A DNA stretch of 64,000 nucleotides from Pinirhizobacter soli (GTDB taxonomy: Bacteria; Pseudomonadota; Gammaproteobacteria; Xanthomonadales; Rhodanobacteraceae): contig NZ_JADZLQ010000001.1 of the NCBI RefSeq assembly GCF_015905305.1, forward strand, positions 620,001-684,000, read 5' to 3'. The position numbers and the translations under genes are program-made. The notes under the pieces are model-generated. The model was not told the origin of the DNA. It worked only from the letters and a program-made list of their open reading frames with translations, and searched no databases. Positions 55,673 to 64,000 of the stretch are shown here, piece by piece (the first letter of the stretch is position 1; each line of letters begins with the position of its first letter).

Positions 55673-56614
55673 TCAATCGACCTCGTCCGATCCCTCGTTC
55701 ACGCCCTCGAACAGGAAGGTGGACAGATACCGCTCGCCCGTATCGGGCAGCATCGCCAGGATCACCACCCCGTCGCCGGCATCCTTGGCCACTTCCAGGG
55801 CCGCAGCCATCGTCGCGCCGGCACTGATGCCCACGAAGATGCCCTCCTCCTGCGCCAGGCGGCGAGCCGTGTCACGGGCAACGACGTCATCGACGGTGAG
55901 CACTTTGGACGCCACTTCGCGGTTAAGCACCGAAGGCACGAAATCCGGCGTCCAGCCCTGGATCTTGTGCGGCTGCCATTCCTTGCCGTTGAGCAGCGAC
56001 GCGCCGGCAGGCTCGCAGGCAATGAGCTTTGTTTCCGGCCGCGCCACCCGCAACACCTCGCCAACGCCCGTCATCGTGCCGCCGGTACCCCAGCCGGTCA
56101 CGAAGTAGTCCAGACGCTTTCCGGCGAAGTCGCGCAGGATCTCCGCCGCCGTGGTGCTGCGGTGATAGGCGGGATTGGCCGGGTTGTCGAACTGGCGGGC
56201 GAGGAACCAGCCGTGTTTGTCCGCCAGTTCCTGGGCCTTCTTCACCATGCCGCTACCGCGGGCCGCGGCGGGCGTGAGCACCACCTTGCCGCCGTAGGCG
56301 CGGATCAGCTTGCGCCGCTCGATCGAGAACGTTTCGCTCATCACCGCCACGAAGGGATAGCCACGCGCCGCGCACACCGCCGCCAGCGCTACCCCGGTAT
56401 TGCCGGAGGTGGCTTCCACCACCGTCTGCCCGGGCTTGATCGCGCCGGTTTTCTCCGCATCCAGGATGATCGCCAGGGCCAGGCGGTCCTTCACCGATCC
56501 GGCGGGGTTGAACGCTTCCACCTTGGCGTACAGGGTGATGCCGGCAGGCGCCAGTCGATGCAGCTTCACCACGGGCGTGTTGCCGATGGTGTCCAGGATG
56601 CTCTCGTAGATCAT
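55673..56614 (-). CDS. cysK: cysteine synthase A (O-acetylserine sulfhydrylase)
   Basis: A 313-residue PLP enzyme of fold type II. Lys42 in PAGSVKDR forms the Schiff base, TSGNTG (69-74) binds substrate carboxylate, and GTGGTMTGVGE grips the PLP phosphate. It makes cysteine from O-acetylserine and sulfide. The start at 56614 matches the family (IYESILDTIGNTP). It is convergent with purB, three bases apart, and divergent from the roxA-like gene. CysK rather than CysM by the overall text, but the two are hard to separate by eye. Confidence 0.94.
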   Translation of the reverse strand: MIYESILDTIGNTPVVKLHRLAPAGITLYAKVEAFNPAGSVKDRLALAIILDAEKTGAIKPGQTVVEATSGNTGVALAAVCAARGYPFVAVMSETFSIERRKLIRAYGGKVVLTPAAARGSGMVKKAQELADKHGWFLARQFDNPANPAYHRSTTAAEILRDFAGKRLDYFVTGWGTGGTMTGVGEVLRVARPETKLIACEPAGASLLNGKEWQPHKIQGWTPDFVPSVLNREVASKVLTVDDVVARDTARRLAQEEGIFVGISAGATMAAALEVAKDAGDGVVILAMLPDTGERYLSTFLFEGVNEGSDEVD

Positions 56615-56699
56615 GGTCGTTTTCCCGGGGACGTGGACCTCCGATATTGCGCCGCATCCTCCTCCCGGGGCAACCGGCCCAACGGCTAGAATGAAAGGC

Positions 56700-57878
56700 A
56701 TGGCCAAAACCTCCCTACCCATCGAAGTGCGCGGCGACAACCGCCAGCGCCTGGGCATGCCCCCCGCCGAATTCCTGCGCGACTACTGGCAGAAACGTCC
56801 CCTGCTGATTCGTAACGCCTTCCCGGCTTTCCAGCCGCCGCTGCAGCCGGACGACCTGGCCGGTTTGGCTATGGAAGAAGCCGTACTGGCCCGGCTCATC
56901 ACCCACGACGACAAGCGCGACCGCTGGACCGTGCGCAGCGGGCCGTTCAACGAAGAAGATTTTGCCTCCACGCCGCCGCGCGGCTGGACCCTGCTGGTGC
57001 AGGATGTCGACAAATGGGACGCCGACGTCGCCGCCCTGCTCGACGCCTTCGCCTTCCTGCCCAGCTGGCGCGTGGACGATGTCATGGTGTCCTACGCCGA
57101 GGACGGCGGCGGAGTGGGCGCCCATGTCGACCAGTACGACGTGTTCCTGTTGCAGGGCATCGGCCAGCGCCACTGGGCGGTCAGCAACGACCCGGCGGCG
57201 CCGAAGGACTTCCGCCCCGACGTCGAACTGAAGCAGCTGGCGATCTTCGAGCCCACCCACGAATGGCTGCTGGAACCCGGCGACATGCTGTACCTGCCGC
57301 CCGGCGTGCCACACGACGGCGTGGCGATAGGCAACTGCATGACGCTCTCGATCGGCATGCGCGCGCCCTCGAAGGCAGAGTTGACCGGGGACCTCGCCGA
57401 CTTCATCGCCGAGCGCCTGGCCGACGACGACCGCTACACCGATCCTGACCTTGCCCCTGCCACGGCGGCAGGCGAGATCGATTCGGCTGCCCTCGTCCGG
57501 GTCCGCGCCGCCGTGCCCACCGCCTCGGCGCTCGATGACGACACCCTGGCCGACTGGTTCGGCCGGTTCATCACCCGGTATCGAAGCGCACAGACGATTG
57601 CGGGACCTGCGCGGGCAATGACCGTTCCCGCCCTGGAAAAACACCTCGCCGCCGGACGGGAGTTCCTTCGCCATCCCTGGGCGCGGTTGGCCTGGGTCCG
57701 CCATGGCCGCCATGCACGCCTCTTCGCCAGCGGCCACGCGTACGACACCAACACCGGCTTCGCGCGCGCGGTCTGTGCAAACCCACGGATTGACGCCAAA
57801 TCCCTGGACGGTGCGGACGTCGACGTCCTGCTGGCGCTGGTCAACGATGGCGTCCTGGTCCCGTCCCGCGGTCGCTAG
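56700..57878 (+). CDS. RoxA-like ribosomal protein uL16 arginine hydroxylase (cupin-8/JmjC)
   Basis: A 392-residue 2OG-Fe(II) oxygenase of the YcfD/RoxA group. FLRDYWQKRPLLIRNAFP is the family N-terminus. The iron triad is His142-x-Asp144 (HVDQYD) and His205 (GVPHDG). A C-terminal dimerisation and winged-helix region follows. The E. coli member hydroxylates Arg81 of ribosomal protein L16. The start may be 56691 or 56700; the latter has AAAGG in front. Linkage to purB is conserved in gammaproteobacteria. Confidence 0.88.
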   Translation: MAKTSLPIEVRGDNRQRLGMPPAEFLRDYWQKRPLLIRNAFPAFQPPLQPDDLAGLAMEEAVLARLITHDDKRDRWTVRSGPFNEEDFASTPPRGWTLLVQDVDKWDADVAALLDAFAFLPSWRVDDVMVSYAEDGGGVGAHVDQYDVFLLQGIGQRHWAVSNDPAAPKDFRPDVELKQLAIFEPTHEWLLEPGDMLYLPPGVPHDGVAIGNCMTLSIGMRAPSKAELTGDLADFIAERLADDDRYTDPDLAPATAAGEIDSAALVRVRAAVPTASALDDDTLADWFGRFITRYRSAQTIAGPARAMTVPALEKHLAAGREFLRHPWARLAWVRHGRHARLFASGHAYDTNTGFARAVCANPRIDAKSLDGADVDVLLALVNDGVLVPSRGR

Positions 57879-57915
57879 GCCGTCCACCCTGATCATCCCA
57901 ACGCCAGGAGCAAGC

Positions 57916-58395
57916 ATGGCCGCCGAACCCATTGCCTCCGCCCCGACGCGGGCCGCCGCACTGGCCAGCCTCCTGGCCAGCGCACGGCATGAGGCGTCGA
58001 TCCTCGAACATCACCTGGAAAGCGACGTCCACGATGACGAAGCCGTCCTTGACGCCTTGCGCTCCCTGGCCGCGTCCGGCCGCGGGGCCCGGATCCGCAT
58101 CCTGGTGCAGGACGCCTCGCGGCTGCAGGTCGAGGCACCCCGCCTGCTTGCCCTGGTCCAGCGCATGTCCAGCGCGATGTCCATTCGCGTGCCCTCGGAG
58201 GCGGCCGACCTTGCCTACGCATGCGCCTACACCACGGTCGACGCCGGTGGCCTTCTGTTCAGGCCCGAGGCCTCGCGGCACGACACCCGCGGGCCTTCCG
58301 GGGAAGTGGGCGAACGTGCCCGTTTACAGGGGTATTTCGATGCCATGTGGGAACGCTCGCAGCCCGCGGCGGAACTGCGCCGGATCGACCTGTAG
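57916..58395 (+). CDS. DUF7931-like conserved protein
   Basis: A 159-residue soluble protein. The start ATG at 57916 has a perfect AGGAG six bases before it. The pattern SILEHHLESDVHDDEAVLDALR (family blocks ILEHHLESDVH and LDALR), IRILVQDA, a central helix and a final stretch with R-x2-YF-x2-MWERS resembles phospholipase-D-like DUF7931 domains found beside acetyltransferases in proteobacteria. It does not keep an HKD motif, so catalysis is doubtful. It lies 37 bases after the RoxA-like gene and is likely co-transcribed. Confidence 0.65.
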   Translation: MAAEPIASAPTRAAALASLLASARHEASILEHHLESDVHDDEAVLDALRSLAASGRGARIRILVQDASRLQVEAPRLLALVQRMSSAMSIRVPSEAADLAYACAYTTVDAGGLLFRPEASRHDTRGPSGEVGERARLQGYFDAMWERSQPAAELRRIDL

Positions 58396-58409
58396 AGCGC
58401 GTCCCAAGG

Positions 58410-58440
58410 TTGGCGCGACGCAGCACGAGGGGGCTATACT
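58410..58440 (+). promoter_or_regulatory. possible promoter of sucAB-lpd
   Basis: TTGGCG (58410-58415) and TATACT (58435-58440) with a 19-base spacer, about 80 bases before sucA. The -10 is good; the spacing is long. Confidence 0.4.
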
Positions 58441-58522
58441 TAAGGAATTCTTTATGCCGCCAGCCCGCGCCCACACGGTTAGGTCTTGGCGGACATCCTA
58501 AGTCGTGTTGGCCGGTGGTGAC

Positions 58523-61369
58523 GTGAGCACAAACCTGATCCGCGAGTTCTTCGATTCCTCCCAGCTCGCCGGCGGCAACGCCGACTATGTCGAGCAAATG
58601 TACGAGTTCTGGCTGGCGGATCCCTCCTCCGTCTCGGCCGAATGGAACACTTACTTCAAGGCGTTCAAAGGCCGCGAGGCCGGCGACACCCCGCACTCCG
58701 CGGCCATCGCCCGCATCGAGGCAGCCCAGCGCCAGCGCCGTACTGCCGTGGCCCCCGCGGTCAGCGCCGGCGACGATGCCCATGCCCGCAAGCAGGCCGG
58801 TGTCATCCGCCTGCTCACCGCCTATCGTTCCCGTGGCCACCTGGCCGCCGATCTCGACCCGCTCGGCCTTGCCACCAAGATGGACGCGCCGGACCTGGGA
58901 CTGGCCTTCCATGGCCTCACCGAGGCCGATCTCGACACCGAATTCGACTGCGGCACCTACGCCGGCGGCGGTCAGCGCCTGAAGTTGCGCGAACTCCTGG
59001 CACGGCTTAAGAAGGTCTACACCGGCACCATCGGTGCCGAGTTCATGTACATCAGCGACCACGACCAGCGGCGCTGGATCTACTCACGGCTGGAAAAGGC
59101 CAACGCCGACGCCGGGTTCGACAAGAAGGAAAAGATCCGCCTCCTGGAGGCGCTCACCGCCGCCGAGGGCCTTGAGCGCTACCTGCACACCAAGTACGTC
59201 GGCCAGAAGCGCTTCTCGCTGGAAGGCGGCGACAGCCTGATCCCCATGGTCGACGATGTCGTCCGCGCCGGTGGCGACAACGGCATGCGCGAAATCATCA
59301 TCGGCATGGCCCATCGCGGCCGCCTGAACGTGCTGGTGAATATCCTGGGCAAGCCCCCGCACCAGCTCTTCAACGAATTCGAAGGCAAGTTCGACCACCC
59401 GGACGATCCGCATCACTCCGGCGACGTGAAATACCACATGGGTTTCTCCGCCGACGTCAAGACACCCAAGGGTGGCGTGCACGTGGCGCTGGCCTTCAAC
59501 CCGTCGCACCTGGAAATCGTCAATCCCGTGGTGGCCGGTTCCGTGCACGCGCGCCAGTCGCGCCGCCGCGATGCCGAGCGCCGCCAGTCGCTGGCCGTGC
59601 TGGTGCACGGCGATGCCGCTTTCGCCGGCCAGGGCGTGGGCATGGAACTGTTGAACATGTCGCAGGCGCGCGGCTTCGCCATCGGCGGCACGCTGCACAT
59701 CGTGATCAACAACCAGGTGGGCTTCACCACCTCCAACCCGCAGGACGCCCGCTCCACGCTGTACTGCACCGACCTCGCCAAGATGGTCAATGCCCCGGTG
59801 TTCCATGTAAACGGCGACGATCCGGAAGCCGTGCTGCAGGTCACCCGCCTGGCCTACGAATTCCGCAAGGAATTCAAGAAAGACGTGGTGATCGACTTGG
59901 TCTGCTACCGCCGCCATGGCCACAACGAGGCGGACGAACCCGCAGCCACCCAGCCGTTGATGTACCAGGTGATCCGCAAGCGCGCGACCACCCGCGACCT
60001 CTACGCCCAGCGACTGGTCGAAGCCCGCGTGATCGGCGCCGACGATGGCCAGAAGATGCTCGACGACTACCGTGCGCGCCTGGAGGCCGGTGGCTCGTTG
60101 ATCGCCCTGGACGAAACCCCCGAACGCGACATTCCCGTCGATTGGTCCCGCTTCGCCGGCAACACCCTTGCCACACCCGCCGAGACCGGCGTCAACCGCA
60201 AGAAGCTGGCCGAGCTCAGCGCCACGATCCTTGATATCCCCGCCGATATCACCCTGCACGCGCGCGTGGCCAAGATCTACGAAGACCGCCGCAAGATGGC
60301 CGCGGGCGAGCTACCGGGCGACTGGGGCTTCGCCGAGAACCTGGCCTACGCCAGCCTGATCGACGAAGGCCACGACCTGCGCCTGGTCGGCCAGGACGCC
60401 GGCCGCGGCACCTTCTTCCACCGCCATGCGGTGCTGCACGACCAGAATTCCGACAACACCTACCTGCCACTGTCGAAAGTGCGCAAGGGCGCGCTGGTGG
60501 ACGTGATCGATTCGCTGCTGTCCGAAGAAGCCGTGATGGCTTTCGAATACGGCGAAGCCACCACCTCGCCGGATCAGCTGGGCATCTGGGAAGGCCAGTT
60601 CGGCGACTTCGCCAATGGCGCCCAGGTGGTGATCGACCAGTTCATCAGCTCCGGTGAAGCGAAGTGGAACCGCCTGTGCGGCCTGGCCCTGTTCCTGCCC
60701 CACGGCTACGAAGGCCAGGGTCCGGAGCATTCCTCCGCCCGCCTGGAGCGCTTCCTGCAGCTGTGCGCCATGGAGAACATGCAGGTCTGCGTGCCCACCA
60801 CACCAGCCCAGGCCTTCCACATGATCCGCCGCCAGCTGGTGCGCCCGGTGCGCAAGCCGCTGATCGTGATGACGCCGAAGTCCCTGCTGCGCCACAAGCT
60901 GGCGGTGTCGTCGCTGGATGAACTTGCCACCGGCCAGTACCAGCTCGTCATCGGCGACCAGCAGAAGCTTGCCGACAAGAAGGTCAAGCGCATGGTGCTG
61001 TGTTCGGGCAAGGTCTATTACGACCTGCTCGACGACGCGGGCAAGCGCGGCCTGAAGGACGTCGCCATCGTCCGCGTCGAGCAGCTGTATCCGTTCCCGC
61101 GCGCCGAAGTGTCCGCGGAACTTGCCAAATACACCGGTGTGAAAGAAGTCATCTGGTGCCAGGAAGAACCCATGAACCAGGGTGCCTGGTTCCAGATCCG
61201 GCATCACCTGCAGGCCTGTATCGATGCGAAGCAGAGCCTTTCCTACGCCGGCCGCGCGCGCTCGCCGGCACCGGCCGCAGGCCACCTGAACACCCACGTC
61301 GCCGAACAGGCGGCTCTCGTCGAACAGGCGCTCGTAGCGCCCGTCGGCACCGATCACGCAGCGGAGTAA
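58523..61369 (+). CDS. sucA: 2-oxoglutarate dehydrogenase E1 component
   Basis: A 948-residue thiamine-diphosphate decarboxylase. The family N-terminus [20 protein letters not shown] is followed by the E2-binding region. [13 protein letters not shown] and [10 protein letters not shown]-type blocks belong to the ThDP site, and the C-terminal half contains [18 protein letters not shown]. It performs the first step of the 2-oxoglutarate dehydrogenase complex in the TCA cycle. GTG at 58523 was preferred because the family begins there; GTG at 58505 would add six residues. It lies seven bases before sucB. Confidence 0.96.
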   Translation: MSTNLIREFFDSSQLAGGNADYVEQMYEFWLADPSSVSAEWNTYFKAFKGREAGDTPHSAAIARIEAAQRQRRTAVAPAVSAGDDAHARKQAGVIRLLTAYRSRGHLAADLDPLGLATKMDAPDLGLAFHGLTEADLDTEFDCGTYAGGGQRLKLRELLARLKKVYTGTIGAEFMYISDHDQRRWIYSRLEKANADAGFDKKEKIRLLEALTAAEGLERYLHTKYVGQKRFSLEGGDSLIPMVDDVVRAGGDNGMREIIIGMAHRGRLNVLVNILGKPPHQLFNEFEGKFDHPDDPHHSGDVKYHMGFSADVKTPKGGVHVALAFNPSHLEIVNPVVAGSVHARQSRRRDAERRQSLAVLVHGDAAFAGQGVGMELLNMSQARGFAIGGTLHIVINNQVGFTTSNPQDARSTLYCTDLAKMVNAPVFHVNGDDPEAVLQVTRLAYEFRKEFKKDVVIDLVCYRRHGHNEADEPAATQPLMYQVIRKRATTRDLYAQRLVEARVIGADDGQKMLDDYRARLEAGGSLIALDETPERDIPVDWSRFAGNTLATPAETGVNRKKLAELSATILDIPADITLHARVAKIYEDRRKMAAGELPGDWGFAENLAYASLIDEGHDLRLVGQDAGRGTFFHRHAVLHDQNSDNTYLPLSKVRKGALVDVIDSLLSEEAVMAFEYGEATTSPDQLGIWEGQFGDFANGAQVVIDQFISSGEAKWNRLCGLALFLPHGYEGQGPEHSSARLERFLQLCAMENMQVCVPTTPAQAFHMIRRQLVRPVRKPLIVMTPKSLLRHKLAVSSLDELATGQYQLVIGDQQKLADKKVKRMVLCSGKVYYDLLDDAGKRGLKDVAIVRVEQLYPFPRAEVSAELAKYTGVKEVIWCQEEPMNQGAWFQIRHHLQACIDAKQSLSYAGRARSPAPAAGHLNTHVAEQAALVEQALVAPVGTDHAAE

Positions 61370-61376
61370 GGCAAGC

Positions 61377-62580
<1,204 letters not shown>

Positions 62581-62585
<5 letters not shown>

Positions 62586-62603
62586 GCGCGCCCCGCGCCT
62601 AGA
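62581..62603 (+). other. sucB-lpd intercistronic hairpin
   Basis: A 10-bp perfect stem (TCTAGGCGCG / CGCGCCTAGA) with a CCC loop that includes the sucB stop codon. No T-run follows, so it is more likely an mRNA-stability element for sucAB than a terminator. The 172-base sucB-lpd gap shows nothing else clear. Confidence 0.5.
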
Positions 62604-62757
62604 GAAAATAGGTAAAGGGGTGGCCCTGGCGCTGACCACCGCGCCAAAGCGCAGGGCTCCCCGAAACCTTTAAAACGCGAGCTTTCACCCCATTTGTAGT
62701 GCAGAAACCGCTCGGGCCCAAACGCCCGGCGACACCTTCCAAAGGATTAATAGCGTC

Positions 62758-64000
62758 ATGACCGACAAATTCGACGTCATCGTCATCGGCGGCGGCCCTG
62801 CCGGCTACCACGCCGCGATCCGCGCCGCGCAGCTGGGCCTGAAAACCGCCGTGATCGATGCCTTCGTCGGCAAGGACGGCAAGGCTGCGCTGGGCGGTAC
62901 CTGCCTCAATGTCGGCTGCATCCCCTCCAAGGCGCTGCTCGATTCATCCAAGCAGTTCTACAACATCGCGCACAACCTGCCCGTGCACGGCATCACCGTT
63001 GAAAATGCCAAGGTGGACCTGGGCACCTTCATCGGCCGCAAGGACAAGATCGTCAAGCAGTTCACCGGCGGCGTGGCCCAGTTGTTCAAGGCCAACAAGA
63101 TCGTCAGCTACTTCGGCACGGGTAAGCTGCTGAAGGGCAACAACGTTCAGATCACCGGCAACGATGGCGCCAAGCAGACCATCAGCGCCACCAACGTCGT
63201 GCTGGCCTCCGGTTCCGTGCCCATCGAGCTGCCGTTCGCCAAGTTTGACAACAAGTACATCATCGACAATGCCGGTGCGCTGGACATCACCGAAGTGCCC
63301 AAGCGCATGGGCGTGATCGGCGCGGGTGTGATCGGCCTGGAACTGGGCAGCGTATGGCGTCGCCTTGGCGCCGAAGTCACCGTGATCGAAGCGCTGCCGG
63401 ACTTCCTCGGCGCCGCCGATGCCGATATCGCCAAGGTCGCGTTGAAGGAATTCAACAAGCTCGGTCTCAATATCAAGCTCGGCGCCAAGCTGTCCAAGGC
63501 GCAGGTGAAGGGCTCTGAAGTGCACCTCACCTACAACGACAAGGACGGCGACCACGACCTCGTCGTCGACAAGCTGCTGGTAGCCGTGGGCCGCCGCGCC
63601 TACACCGACGGCCTGCTGGCCGACGACGTCGGCGTGAAGATCGACGACCGCGGCCGCATCGAGGTCGACGAACACTGCCACACCGGGGTCGATGGCGTGT
63701 GGGCCGTGGGCGACGCCGTGCGCGGTCCGATGCTGGCCCATAAGGGCTTCGAGGAAGGCATGGCGGTGGCCGAGTGGATCGCCGGCAAGTCTGGCCACGT
63801 CAACTACGACACCATCCCCTGGGTCATCTACACCGAGCCCGAGATCGCCTGGGCCGGCAAGACCGAAAAGCAGCTGAAAGACGAAGGCATCCCCTACCGT
63901 TCCGGCAGCTTCCCGTTCGCCGCCATCGGCCGTGCCGTGGCCATGAATGAGGCCATCGGCCAGGTGAAGATGCTCGCCCATGCCGAAACCGACCGCATCC
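62758..64000 (+). CDS. lpdA: dihydrolipoyl dehydrogenase (E3), 3' end outside window
   Basis: The first 414 residues of a flavin disulfide reductase of normal length. FAD-binding IGGGPAGYHAA lies at 10-20, and the redox disulfide Cys49-x4-Cys54 is in GGTCLNVGCIPSK. The NAD-binding loop is GVIGAGVIGLELG. VDGVWAVGDAVRGPMLAHKG is the second FAD contact. It reoxidises the lipoyl group of SucB (and of other 2-oxoacid dehydrogenases). The window ends inside the C-terminal interface domain, before the catalytic His. Confidence 0.96.
   Translation, partial: MTDKFDVIVIGGGPAGYHAAIRAAQLGLKTAVIDAFVGKDGKAALGGTCLNVGCIPSKALLDSSKQFYNIAHNLPVHGITVENAKVDLGTFIGRKDKIVKQFTGGVAQLFKANKIVSYFGTGKLLKGNNVQITGNDGAKQTISATNVVLASGSVPIELPFAKFDNKYIIDNAGALDITEVPKRMGVIGAGVIGLELGSVWRRLGAEVTVIEALPDFLGAADADIAKVALKEFNKLGLNIKLGAKLSKAQVKGSEVHLTYNDKDGDHDLVVDKLLVAVGRRAYTDGLLADDVGVKIDDRGRIEVDEHCHTGVDGVWAVGDAVRGPMLAHKGFEEGMAVAEWIAGKSGHVNYDTIPWVIYTEPEIAWAGKTEKQLKDEGIPYRSGSFPFAAIGRAVAMNEAIGQVKMLAHAETDRI

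Overview
The window is GC-rich bacterial chromosome. Gene order places it in the gammaproteobacterial order Xanthomonadales, most likely family Rhodanobacteraceae (Luteibacter/Dyella-like). The evidence is the linked set recN / hrcA-grpE-dnaK-dnaJ / dapB / carA-carB-greA, divergent fur and bamE (omlA), ratA-rnfH beside smpB and ssrA, purB beside a RoxA-type oxygenase, and sucA-sucB-lpd. The genus is inference only.

Layout. 1-2.9 kb: end of a DHA2 drug exporter, a DUF3309-like mini membrane protein, a LysR regulator and a zinc-free type L36 gene (rpmJ). 2.9-3.6 kb: non-coding, with two inverted copies of a structured repeat. 3.6-11.4 kb: carA-carB-greA, a 2OG-Fe(II) oxygenase, a Ca2+/cation antiporter and dapB. 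11.5-18.3 kb: the heat-shock cluster with a good sigma-32-like promoter before dnaK, then recN. 18.3-20.6 kb: a divergent UhpA/UhpB-like two-component pair. 20.55-21.14 kb: no protein gene, but a strong candidate for a CsrA/RsmA-sequestering small RNA, a G-quadruplex-type tract and two repeats with a shared core in different stems. 21.2-23.85 kb: fur, bamE, rnfH, ratA, smpB and tmRNA. 23.9-28.2 kb: less conserved genes after the tmRNA (acyltransferase, ATP-grasp plus flavin monooxygenase pair, tag). 28.3-32.5 kb: a cupredoxin / c-di-GMP phosphodiesterase / outer-membrane barrel operon. 32.6-39.1 kb: M28 peptidase lipoprotein, porin, TonB receptor and an SDR lacking its catalytic residues. 39.2-42.1 kb: a YtrA-type GntR operon with an ABC-2 exporter and two small exported proteins.

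42.1-52.8 kb is the most unusual region: a less GC-rich insertion bounded by a 34-bp direct repeat that includes a terminator hairpin. It carries an unrecognised 441-aa effector-like protein, a 414-aa protein with the HAE...PCxxC signature of a zinc deaminase, a 2324-aa giant protein ending in a second, different deaminase domain (DxE...PCxxC), and an overlapping probable immunity gene. The right edge holds fragments of relatives of the first two genes, one of them inverted, which suggests repeated turnover of effector cassettes.

52.8-64 kb is core metabolism again: fumC, purB, cysK, a ribosomal oxygenase, a DUF gene and the 2-oxoglutarate dehydrogenase operon, cut at the window end inside lpd. 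No tRNA, rRNA, CRISPR array, integrase or transposase gene was seen.
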